From Deltaproteobacteria bacterium (lineage in GTDB: Bacteria > Myxococcota_A > UBA9160 > UBA4427), in contig DRKE01000046.1 of assembly GCA_011051925.1 (NCBI GenBank), positions 1-8,575 of the forward strand: a stretch of 8,575 bases of DNA, read 5' to 3'. The notes below the pieces were generated by a model that saw only the letters and a list, made by a program, of their open reading frames with translations, was not told where the DNA came from and ran no database searches. Shown piece by piece: positions 1 to 5,936 of the stretch (within the stretch, counting starts at the first letter, position 1; every line of letters starts with the position of its first letter). The position numbers were made by a program, and so were the translations under genes.

Positions 1-420
1 ATTCGCCGTCTGGAGATCGAAGGCGGCGTTCGCATTGTCCATCGCCGCGAAGGTTTCATCGGGCGCGAGGAAGGAGTCGACGGCGTTTCTCACTTCAAGC
101 GTCGGGAAGTTGTCAGTGGTCCAGCCGTTCGCGCCCGTTGGACTCAAGAAGTCGCATAAGCGGTAGACCGTCCGGCGATTCTCGATGGTCGCAACTTCGT
201 CATCGAAACCCGGAGTACCCAGTATGTTGTTGAGAGTCGTGGTCAGGGCGTTGCCATTTCCGCCACAAGCCGGAGTCGCGTTGCCGCTGGCATCCACACT
301 GGCGTAGCTCGCGAGGGTCGCAACAGTTCGGCTCTGGGCGAAGGCGCCGCCGTGCCAGGACAGGATCGCGGCCGCGACGCCGAGGGGAAGGAAGAACGGG
401 AGCGGTCGGATTCGATGCAT
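1..420 (-). CDS. Secreted protein of unknown function, 3' end beyond the window
   Basis: The reading frame is open from an ATG at 420 to the left edge, giving the first 140 residues; the rest lies outside. Residues 1-28 form a clean Sec signal peptide: two Arg near the start, a hydrophobic core FFLPLGVAAAIL, and an AFA|QS cleavage site. The product should therefore be periplasmic, outer-membrane or secreted. The mature part holds two cysteines (residues 52 and 89) and many Asn, Thr, Ala and Gly, and ends in the window around ETFAAMDNANAAFD. I do not recognise the family; an outer-membrane beta-barrel or surface protein is possible but not shown. An AGGAG ribosome site sits six bases before the ATG. 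The gene starts 60 bases after the caspase-like gene on the same strand and is probably co-transcribed. About a quarter of its codons end in A or T, more than in the plus-strand genes. Confidence 0.75.
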   Translation of the reverse strand, partial: MHRIRPLPFFLPLGVAAAILSWHGGAFAQSRTVATLASYASVDASGNATPACGGNGNALTTTLNNILGTPGFDDEVATIENRRTVYRLCDFLSPTGANGWTTDNFPTLEVRNAVDSFLAPDETFAAMDNANAAFDLQTAN

Positions 421-426
421 GAAGAT

Positions 427-431
427 CTCCT
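427..431 (-). promoter_or_regulatory. Ribosome binding site of the secreted protein
   Basis: AGGAG on the minus strand, six bases before the ATG at 420. It fixes that start, which also gives a complete signal peptide. Confidence 0.7.
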
Positions 432-480
432 GGCCCGGAATGGCGCGGAGGCCGATCCGGTTCGCCGCGGGGCATGCGGG

Positions 481-2322
481 CTAGTTGGCGGGCACGAGAA
501 AGAAATCCCCGGCCTCATGGCCGGCGAACTTGATCGGCGCGTATTGGGGCAGCTGTTCGAACTGATAGTTCTGGGCGGCATAGGTCACGCGCGCCGAGAG
601 CTCCTGATAGAGACGCTGTCCTTCGAGGATGTCGTCGTTCCCCGTGAGAACGTCGAGAAAGGCGCGCGCGAAGACCGAATGGCCGCCTCCGCCCGTGTCG
701 AGAACGGGCGAGAGTCCGCCCGAGGTGAGCGCCGTGCGAGAGCGTTTCGAGGCGAGGGTCGTGAGCCAGGCCTTCCGCTTGTCGTCGGAAAGGGCGCCAT
801 CGAGGTTGGCGAGGGCCGAGCGCGTGAGCGCACCCGAATAGCACGAGTCCGAGACGACCATGACATGTCGCGCGTTCATCGCGTTCAGGATGTCGGTGAT
901 CGCGACATTCGAGATCCAGTTGGCCGTGCTGTCGCGCTCGGCGTCGACGGGAAGCCACTGGCCGCGCATGTTGACCTTGTCGAGTTCGCCGTGACCCGCA
1001 TAGTAGACGAGTAGATTGTCCTCGTCGGTCAGCCTGGCGCGCATCGCGTTCAGCGCCGACAGGATGTCGTAGCGGGTCGCGTCCCGGATCAGCGTGACAT
1101 GGAATCCGTATCGGTCGCGCAGGGTCTCGGCGACCGCTTCCGCATCGGCCTTCGCGGTCTTCAGTCGGGGGAGATGGCGGTAGTCGCCATTTCCGATCAC
1201 GAGCGCGTGGTAGTTTCCGAAATCCGGTCCGCGCTTCAGTTCGCGCCGCTTTCGCGCCCGGGCCTCGGATTCCGCCCTTTCGAAGGTCGAAGGGTCGACC
1301 CCGACGCGCAGCCGGCGCTCGGTCCGTCGGCCTTCGCGATCGATGGCCGCGAGAACGACGTCCTGTTCGTGATCGGGCACTTCGATCTCGGCCCGGAAGA
1401 GGCCCTGGGGATCGACCTTCTCCTCGCGTCCGTCGACGAAGAGTCCTACGAGGCCCGCAGGCGCGACGACGCGCCCGATCAGGGTCCGCGTGCTCGGTCC
1501 CGACCGCGAGGAGGCGGGCGGGTCGTAGACGATCTGGATCGCACGGGTCTCCGGGATCGAGGGCTCGATCAACTGGATGGAAGGGGGCGCCGTCCGGGCG
1601 AGCAGGATCTCCTTCGGCGGCGGTTCCGACCCCCCGGTCGGCTCCGTACGGGTCGAGCGACCTGTCGCCTTCGTTCCGGATCGCCTGCCGGTCGCCGTCG
1701 GCGTGAGATAGGCCAGGCCCGCCTCTTCGAGTCCGGACGCCTTCCGGTACCAGGCGAGGGCTCGTTCCGGATCTTTTTCGACGCCGCGGCCGAGTTCGTA
1801 GAGCTGGCCGAGATTGATCATGGCGCGCTCGAAGCCCTGGTCCGCGGCCTTTCGATACCACTGGGCCGCCTTCGCGAAATCGGGCTTCACGCCGAGGCCC
1901 TTTTCGTGGATCTCGCCGACGTAGGTCTGGGCCTGGGGGTCTCCCTGTTTCGCCTTTTCGAGCCAGACGCGGAGGGCCGTCCGGAAATCGGCGCGATCGT
2001 AGGCGGTGTATTCGCCACCCCGGATCTCGCATTCGGTGGCCGAAGTCTTGGTCGGTCGACGGGGGGTCATGTAGACCTGGCTCCGGCCGAGCTTGCGGAC
2101 CCGGCCGGGCAGCAGGCAGTCGACGACGAGCAGATCGTCGGGATGGAGGGCGCCGGCGGGAACGAGGCCCGACTCGACGACGTCGAGGCTGCCGCTCGAG
2201 CCGACGGATTGACAGCCGACGAAGAAGAAGACGGCCAGGCCCGCCAGCGCCAGCCAGGACAGTCTGGACGCGGCTGGCGGGGCGGGCGGGAAATCGCTTC
2301 GTGTGGACGGGGCGTTTCGCAT
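481..2322 (-). CDS. Sel1-repeat, caspase-like (peptidase C14) lipoprotein
   Basis: A 613-residue exported caspase-like protein. Residues 20-37 form a lipoprotein signal ending in the lipobox FVGC (Cys37); Gln follows the Cys, which does not favour inner-membrane retention, so outer-membrane anchoring is likely. Residues 65-127 include a segment (DCLLPG, then CEIRGGEY) that resembles the N-terminus of other proteobacterial Sel1-caspase proteins. Two Sel1 repeats follow at about 128-163 and 164-201 (G-x-G-V, WYRKA), then a low-complexity Thr/Arg/Gly/Pro linker, a beta-rich Ig-like region at about 240-342, and the caspase p20-like domain from 365 to the end. The dyad is intact: His444 in YYAGHG and Cys494 in SDSCYSG. 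The family cleaves peptides, usually after basic residues in bacterial and metacaspase types; the substrate here is unknown. The frame is open to 2826, but the start at 2322 has a good ribosome site and produces the signal peptide. The secreted-protein gene follows in the same direction. Confidence 0.93.
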   Translation of the reverse strand: MRNAPSTRSDFPPAPPAASRLSWLALAGLAVFFFVGCQSVGSSGSLDVVESGLVPAGALHPDDLLVVDCLLPGRVRKLGRSQVYMTPRRPTKTSATECEIRGGEYTAYDRADFRTALRVWLEKAKQGDPQAQTYVGEIHEKGLGVKPDFAKAAQWYRKAADQGFERAMINLGQLYELGRGVEKDPERALAWYRKASGLEEAGLAYLTPTATGRRSGTKATGRSTRTEPTGGSEPPPKEILLARTAPPSIQLIEPSIPETRAIQIVYDPPASSRSGPSTRTLIGRVVAPAGLVGLFVDGREEKVDPQGLFRAEIEVPDHEQDVVLAAIDREGRRTERRLRVGVDPSTFERAESEARARKRRELKRGPDFGNYHALVIGNGDYRHLPRLKTAKADAEAVAETLRDRYGFHVTLIRDATRYDILSALNAMRARLTDEDNLLVYYAGHGELDKVNMRGQWLPVDAERDSTANWISNVAITDILNAMNARHVMVVSDSCYSGALTRSALANLDGALSDDKRKAWLTTLASKRSRTALTSGGLSPVLDTGGGGHSVFARAFLDVLTGNDDILEGQRLYQELSARVTYAAQNYQFEQLPQYAPIKFAGHEAGDFFLVPAN

Positions 2323-2328
2323 GTCGGG

Positions 2329-2334
2329 CTCCTC
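2329..2334 (-). promoter_or_regulatory. Ribosome binding site of the caspase-like gene
   Basis: GAGGAG on the minus strand, six bases upstream of the ATG at 2322. It decides against the 168-residue N-terminal extension that the open frame would allow, since that extension would bury the lipoprotein signal. Confidence 0.75.
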
Positions 2335-2454
2335 AAGGTCGATCTGGTTGTGTGAGCGATGACCCATCGGGTTCCGTCCGATCTGCTGAACAAAGAGACT
2401 AGAGCAGAATTGTCCCACCGAGGACGCGATTTCGCTCGCCTCGAATCTAGACTG

Positions 2455-2470
2455 GGTGATTTGACACACA
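2455..2470. promoter_or_regulatory. Possible Crp-type operator
   Basis: GGTGA-N6-ACACA matches the classical TGTGA-N6-TCACA dyad at eight of ten positions, four in each half. It lies between two divergent genes, and this window encodes a Crp-family protein whose recognition helix keeps the Arg and Glu that read such half sites in E. coli CRP. With equal base frequencies a match this good would arise by chance in roughly one of ten regions of this length, so the call is weak. Confidence 0.25.
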
Positions 2471-2478
2471 TTCAAATC

Positions 2479-2576
2479 TGCGATTCCGACCCAGGCGGAT
2501 TCCTGTGGGAAATGGCAGTCAATCCAGTCCCCCGCTCGTCCGAACGGGAGGAGCAGGACGCGTGATGCGATTCCGA
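2479..2576. repeat. 11-base direct repeat pair
   Basis: TGCGATTCCGA occurs at 2479-2489 and again at 2566-2576, 87 bases apart, both upstream of the small membrane gene. The second copy is followed at once by TTCC. It could be a paired binding site or coincidence. Confidence 0.3.
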
Positions 2577-2590
2577 TTCCGAGAGGGGCC

Positions 2591-2596
2591 GGAGGA
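2591..2596 (+). promoter_or_regulatory. Ribosome binding site of the small membrane protein
   Basis: GGAGGA, six bases before the ATG at 2603. It selects this start over the in-frame ATG at 2627, which has no comparable site. Confidence 0.75.
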
Positions 2597-2602
2597 AGAG
2601 AC

Positions 2603-2893
2603 ATGGTCGAGCCGAGGGAACTGAAGATGAGCGAGCACGAACGCCTCTGGTGGGAGCGGGTACGGCGCCGGGGGGCCCTCTGGTACCTCGTCAACAAGGG
2701 CCTGGTCTTCCTCGTGATGCTTCCGGCTGTCGGCTGTCTGGGGTTCGGATGGGACTGGGAACCGAAGCTGCTCGTCGAGGCCTGGACCGCGGGGCTGATC
2801 GCCGGCGGGTTCGTCTGGATGCGCAAGGAGCTCCGCTACCGATTCACCCTGGACGACGAGGGACTGCCTCTGTCCGGGGGGCGGGACGACTAG
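2603..2893 (+). CDS. Small two-helix inner-membrane protein of unknown function
   Basis: A 96-residue protein with two predicted membrane helices, about residues 26-49 (LVNKGLVFLVMLPAVGCLGF) and 56-73 (LLVEAWTAGLIAGGFVW). The N-terminal segment (WWERVRRRG) and the segment after helix 2 (MRKELRYR) are basic, while the connecting loop is short and acidic (DWEP). Both termini should therefore face the cytoplasm by the positive-inside rule. The C-terminus is a short acidic tail ending GGRDD. There is no recognisable catalytic motif and I do not know the family. It is transcribed away from the caspase-like gene and is separated from the next plus-strand gene by about 100 bases, so it may be a single-gene unit. 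Strong ribosome site and codon use make a real gene likely. Confidence 0.8.
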   Translation: MVEPRELKMSEHERLWWERVRRRGALWYLVNKGLVFLVMLPAVGCLGFGWDWEPKLLVEAWTAGLIAGGFVWMRKELRYRFTLDDEGLPLSGGRDD

Positions 2894-2899
2894 AGGTCA

Positions 2900-2941
2900 C
2901 CCATCTCATCGGCTTCCCGATCGAGGTCGATGGGAGGGTTT
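2900..2941 (+). terminator. Imperfect hairpin after the small membrane gene
   Basis: Outer arms CCCATC (2900-2905) and GATGGG (2929-2934) enclose a perfect inner stem ATCGG-CTTC-CCGAT (2908-2921), with an uneven internal loop, followed by AGGGTTT. There is no real T-tract. It could end the small membrane gene transcript or act in the leader of the following operon. Confidence 0.3.
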
Positions 2942-2983
2942 CTCGAACGCCAGCGCCCTCACGCCGGCCCACGGCCGAGCGGG

Positions 2984-2989
2984 TATCCT
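2984..2989 (+). promoter_or_regulatory. Possible -10 box of a leaderless operon promoter
   Basis: TATCCT lies seven bases before the ATG at 2997, the spacing seen when transcription starts at the start codon itself. There is no purine-rich ribosome site before this ATG. No convincing -35 hexamer is visible about 17 bases upstream, which keeps the call tentative. Confidence 0.3.
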
Positions 2990-2996
2990 GGATTCC

Positions 2997-3557
2997 ATGG
3001 ACCGGGACTTCTTCGGCGGACTCGAAGCCCATGCCTGTCCGGTGCCCGTCGACTCCGAAGGGCGCGCGGCGGGGAGGGTTCCGCGTTCGCTGCGCTGCTG
3101 TTGCGGATCCGGGGTCTTCCGGCTCACGGGCTGGCCACGCGTGGTGACGGGCTCCGGCGGATTCTTCTGGCGGTCGATGATCCGGGTGCTGCGCGAAGCA
3201 CGCGTGGCGACACGGCCGGACGGGGAGCCCCTGGAATCGCCCTTCCGGTTTCCGATCTCCGCCCTTTGTGAGGCTTGCGGGCGCGAGTCGATCCTCTTCG
3301 ACCACGAGGCGATCGCCGATCGGATCGCTCCCGGGCAGCGCGACACGCCGAAGGAAGCGATCCGATGTCGGATCTGCGGGCGGGCGCGCTTCGAACTCGT
3401 CGCGGGGCTCGTTCCGGAGCCCGCGACGGGCCTGCCCGTCGGGTTCGATCTGACCGTCCGATGTCATGCCTGCCGCCGCGAGGCCCGACTGGCCTGGTCC
3501 GATGGAGAACGGACGGCACAACAGCGACGAATCGATCTTCTCTATGGCCGCCGCTAG
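2997..3557 (+). CDS. Cysteine-pair (zinc-ribbon-like) protein of unknown function
   Basis: A 186-residue soluble protein without signal peptide or membrane segment. It carries three CxxC pairs, Cys91/94 (CEAC), Cys124/127 (CRIC) and Cys156/159 (CHAC), plus a CCC cluster at 34-36. The pairs are each followed by G-R or R-R, and the spacing of about 30 residues suggests zinc-ribbon or rubredoxin-like knuckles binding one or two metal ions. I do not recognise a named family; a zinc-binding scaffold, a nucleic-acid-binding protein or a metal-centre assembly helper are all possible. It is the first of five overlapping genes, its end overlapping the cytochrome gene by 14 bases. The start at 2997 lacks a ribosome site but follows a TATCCT at leaderless spacing; no better in-frame start was found upstream. 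Confidence 0.8.
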   Translation: MDRDFFGGLEAHACPVPVDSEGRAAGRVPRSLRCCCGSGVFRLTGWPRVVTGSGGFFWRSMIRVLREARVATRPDGEPLESPFRFPISALCEACGRESILFDHEAIADRIAPGQRDTPKEAIRCRICGRARFELVAGLVPEPATGLPVGFDLTVRCHACRREARLAWSDGERTAQQRRIDLLYGRR

Positions 3558-4050
3558 CTGCCGTCGGTACGGTCCGCTCGTGCCCGTTTCGCAATCTCCA
3601 CGGCTTCCGAGTCCCTCCGTCCTGCTGGTCGTCGCTCTCTTCCTGGTCTCCCTCGTTCCGGCGGGCTGCTCGGATCCCGACCGCGAGATCCTGGCGGGGA
3701 TGGGCGAAGCCGAGCAGGCCCGGTTTCTGCGGGGGCGCGTCGTTTCGACGCCGTGTTGGACCTGTCACGATCTGGCGGGTCGGGGCAAGAAGGTCGGTCC
3801 CTCGCTTCAGGGCATCTACGGACGCCGTTCCGGTCTGGCGCCCGACCGTGAAGGCTCGCCCGCGATGATCGGTGCGACGATCGTCTGGGATGATCGCTCG
3901 CTCGGCGCCTTCCTGCGGGATCCCTCGGGCTTCGTACCGGGCAACCGGATGGTCTTTCCCGGGATTCGCGACCCCGGCGCACTGTCGGATCTGCTCTTCT
4001 ATCTCCGGCACGTGACGCGGCCGCCCCCACCCGCTTCCGAGGCCGGATGA
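3544..4050 (+). CDS. Cytochrome c (class I) lipoprotein
   Basis: A monohaem cytochrome c, 168 residues with the chosen start. Residues 1-42 hold a basic, Pro/Ser-rich n-region, a hydrophobic core VLLVVALFLVSLV and the lipobox VPAGC, so the mature protein is lipid-anchored in the envelope. Haem is attached by CWTCH (Cys71, Cys74, His75). The text then follows mitochondrial-type cytochrome c closely: VGPSLQGIYGRRSG after the haem, and GNRMVFPG, with Met136 as the sixth ligand, before a final helix DLLFYLRHV. It should shuttle electrons between periplasmic redox partners or to an oxidase; the partner is not in the window. The frame is open from 3466 upstream, and GTG at 3580 is another candidate; ATG 3544 is preferred because it gives a normal-length lipoprotein signal and a short 14-base overlap with the preceding gene. 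No strong ribosome site is seen, consistent with coupled translation. Confidence 0.92.
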   Translation: MAAASCRRYGPLVPVSQSPRLPSPSVLLVVALFLVSLVPAGCSDPDREILAGMGEAEQARFLRGRVVSTPCWTCHDLAGRGKKVGPSLQGIYGRRSGLAPDREGSPAMIGATIVWDDRSLGAFLRDPSGFVPGNRMVFPGIRDPGALSDLLFYLRHVTRPPPPASEAG

Positions 4051-5936
4051 GCCCCCTCGACGGCGACCCGCGGCTGACCTTCGCCCTGGCCCTCGTGGCG
4101 GGCATGTCGGCCCAGGCCCTCGCCCGACATCTCCGCATTCCGGGCATCGTGTTCCTGTTGGTGGCGGGCGTCGCACTGGGTCCGGACGGCCTGGCCTGGA
4201 TCCAGCCCCGCCAGCTCGGCGGAGGCCTTCCGGCGATCGTCGATTTCGCCGTCGCGATCATCCTCTTCGAGGGCGGGCTGAATCTCGAGATCTCGCGGCT
4301 GCGTCGGGAGGGCCGGGCGATCCGGCGCCTCGTGACGCTGGGTGCCCTGCTCACCCTGCTGGGCGGGGCCGCCGCCGCCCACGTCTGGCTCGGGTGGAAC
4401 CCGATGCAGTCGCTTCTCTTCGGCGCCCTCGTCGTCGTGACCGGGCCGACGGTGGTCGGCCCCCTCGTCTCCGAGCTGCGGCTGAAGCCCCGGGTCGCGA
4501 CCGTCCTCGAAGCGGAGGGCGTCCTGATCGATCCGATCGGCGCGATTCTCGCGGTCGTGATGCTGCGCATCGTTCTTTCGGGGGATCCGGGTTCACTCGT
4601 TCTCGCTCATGGCGGCGCGGGTCTCGCGCGGCTCGCTGCGGGCATGGTCCTCGGCATCGTCGCCGGTTTCGCGCTCGCCTGGATGCTGCGCATGTCGCGC
4701 CTGTTGCCCGAAGGGCTCGAGAACGTGACCGTCCTGTCGGTGGTCCTGCTTCTCTATGCCGGCTCGGAAGCCCTGCTCTCGCATAGCGGCGTTCTTGCCG
4801 TGACGGTGGCGGGGATCGTGGTCGGGAACGTCCGGACGCGGGTCGAGCGGGATCTGCGCGAGTTCAAGGATCAGTTGACCGTGATGCTGATCGGTCTGCT
4901 CTTCGTGATCCTCGCGGCCGACGTTCGCTTCGAACAGGTGGCGGCGCTCGGTTGGGCGGGCTTCGGCGTCGTGGGGACTCTCGTTCTCGTCGTCCGGCCG
5001 CTCAGCGTCTGGCTCTGCACGTTCGGATCCGATCTCGATTGGCGCGAACGTCTCTTCGTGGGCTGGGTGGCACCACGGGGGATCGTGGCCGCCGCGATCG
5101 CCTCGCTCGTCGCGGTCGAACTCGGCGCGGTGGGTCTCTCGGGAGGGGTCGGATTGCGCGCCCTGGTCTTCCTGACGATCGCGGTCACGGTCGCTCTCGC
5201 GGGCCTTTCGGCAGGTCCGATCGGCAGCCTGCTGGGCGTCCGGCTGCGCGAACGCGATACCGTCGCGATCCTCGGGACGGGGACCCTCGGGTTGGCGCTG
5301 GCCGAGGAGTTGCGGAGGGGGGGCGTTCCGGTCGTGATGCTCGATTCCAATCCGGAGGGTGTCCGTCGCGCCCAGGAAGCGGGTTTCACGGTCGTCTTCG
5401 GCAACGCGCTCAACGAATCCGTGATGCAGCGCGCGCGCTTCGGGCTCGTGCGGACCGTCGTCGCCTTGACCGCGAACCGGACGCTGAACGGCGTCTTCGT
5501 CGAACGGGCGCGCAGTCGCTTCGGGGTTCCGAACGGGCTCGTGGCCGTGACCGAGCTGGGCATCGGGATCGTCTCGGAACAGATCGACCGCGGTGACGCG
5601 AAGGTCGTCTTCGACGGTCCCCATGACATCGAACGCTGGGATGTTCGTGGTCGTCGGGGCGATGTCGAGATCGCCCGTTTCGCGTATTCGCCGGCCGAAA
5701 CCGCGGAAGGCGAGAACGAGACGACGCCCCAGCCCGGTCTTGACGAGCGTTATGTCATCCTTTCGGTGGAACGGGACGACAGGACCTTCGTGATGGATCG
5801 GCAGTGGAAGGCCGAGCCCGGTGATCGGGCGGCCATCGCGCTCCATCGCCCCGAACGCGAAGAAGCGATCCGGGCGCTCGCCGAGCGGGGATGGCACCTC
5901 CCGGGGGATGTCGAGCGGGAGGGGTCGGATGCGTGA
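4047..5936 (+). CDS. Monovalent cation:proton antiporter with C-terminal RCK (TrkA-N) domain
   Basis: A 629-residue inner-membrane antiporter. Residues 8-400 form the Na+/H+ exchanger fold with about 12 hydrophobic segments. Family landmarks are GPDGLAW (45-51), LFEGGLNL (73-80), TGPTVVGPL (132-140), the ion-site helix with LEAEGVLIDPIGA (154-166; Asp162), and VAPRGIV (341-347; Arg344). Residues 405-530 form a Rossmann TrkA-N domain: GTGTLG glycine loop (410-415) and Asp433 at the end of strand 2, which usually selects NAD(H). Residues 535-605 resemble an RCK-C domain (PGDRAAIAL). It exchanges K+ or Na+ for protons, and the cytosolic domain probably gates transport by binding NAD(H) or another ligand. 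The ion site reads Ile-Asp rather than the Asn-Asp or Asp-Asp of best-known members. The start codon overlaps the cytochrome stop as ATGA, with GAGG four bases upstream, so translation is coupled. Confidence 0.95.
   Translation: MSPLDGDPRLTFALALVAGMSAQALARHLRIPGIVFLLVAGVALGPDGLAWIQPRQLGGGLPAIVDFAVAIILFEGGLNLEISRLRREGRAIRRLVTLGALLTLLGGAAAAHVWLGWNPMQSLLFGALVVVTGPTVVGPLVSELRLKPRVATVLEAEGVLIDPIGAILAVVMLRIVLSGDPGSLVLAHGGAGLARLAAGMVLGIVAGFALAWMLRMSRLLPEGLENVTVLSVVLLLYAGSEALLSHSGVLAVTVAGIVVGNVRTRVERDLREFKDQLTVMLIGLLFVILAADVRFEQVAALGWAGFGVVGTLVLVVRPLSVWLCTFGSDLDWRERLFVGWVAPRGIVAAAIASLVAVELGAVGLSGGVGLRALVFLTIAVTVALAGLSAGPIGSLLGVRLRERDTVAILGTGTLGLALAEELRRGGVPVVMLDSNPEGVRRAQEAGFTVVFGNALNESVMQRARFGLVRTVVALTANRTLNGVFVERARSRFGVPNGLVAVTELGIGIVSEQIDRGDAKVVFDGPHDIERWDVRGRRGDVEIARFAYSPAETAEGENETTPQPGLDERYVILSVERDDRTFVMDRQWKAEPGDRAAIALHRPEREEAIRALAERGWHLPGDVEREGSDA
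5917..5924 (+). promoter_or_regulatory. Ribosome binding site of the Rieske-type protein
   Basis: GGGAGGGG just before the ATG at 5929, inside the end of the antiporter gene. It supports the 282-residue form over the frame's first ATG at 5821, which would overlap the antiporter by 116 bases. Confidence 0.7.

Larger units (their letters stand above)
2323..2602. promoter_or_regulatory. Divergent intergenic region between caspase-like and small membrane genes
   Basis: These 280 bases must hold the start signals of the two divergent genes. The stretch is visibly richer in A and T than the flanking genes (for example 2386-2415 and 2456-2486), as expected of promoters. A TTGACA is present at 2461-2466 on the plus strand, but nothing resembling a -10 box lies 15-19 bases after it. 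On the minus strand TAGATT and TTGAAT occur but are 20 bases apart. I cannot name a promoter with confidence. A CRP-like palindrome and an 11-base direct repeat lie here and are listed separately. A 68-codon open frame across 2359-2565 has atypical codons and is not called. Confidence 0.6.

Noticed and set aside
1099..2355. 418-residue plus-strand reading frame opposite the caspase-like gene
   Set aside because: It is a shadow frame in GC-rich DNA: no domain is recognisable and the opposite strand encodes a full Sel1-caspase protein.
2461..2466. TTGACA as a -35 promoter element
   Set aside because: No -10-like hexamer lies at 15-19 bases downstream.
2359..2565. 68-residue plus-strand reading frame in the divergent region
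   Set aside because: It has weak start context, many codons rare in this window (AGA, ACA, GCA) and far more A/T at third positions than the real genes.
2323..2826. N-terminal extension of 168 residues on the caspase-like protein
   Set aside because: It would bury a clear lipoprotein signal, lies antisense to the small membrane gene and ignores the GAGGAG site before 2322.
3124..4176. 350-residue minus-strand frame across the zinc-ribbon-like and cytochrome genes
   Set aside because: It is an Arg/Pro/Gly-rich shadow translation opposite two genes with clear metal-binding motifs.
4593..5897. 434-residue minus-strand reading frame opposite the antiporter
   Set aside because: It has a charged, His/Arg/Asp-rich composition without motifs, and the plus strand is a complete antiporter.
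5821..5928. Earlier ATG for the Rieske-type protein
   Set aside because: It adds 36 Arg/Ser-rich residues that are the antiporter sequence read out of frame; ATG 5929 has GGGAGGGG before it.
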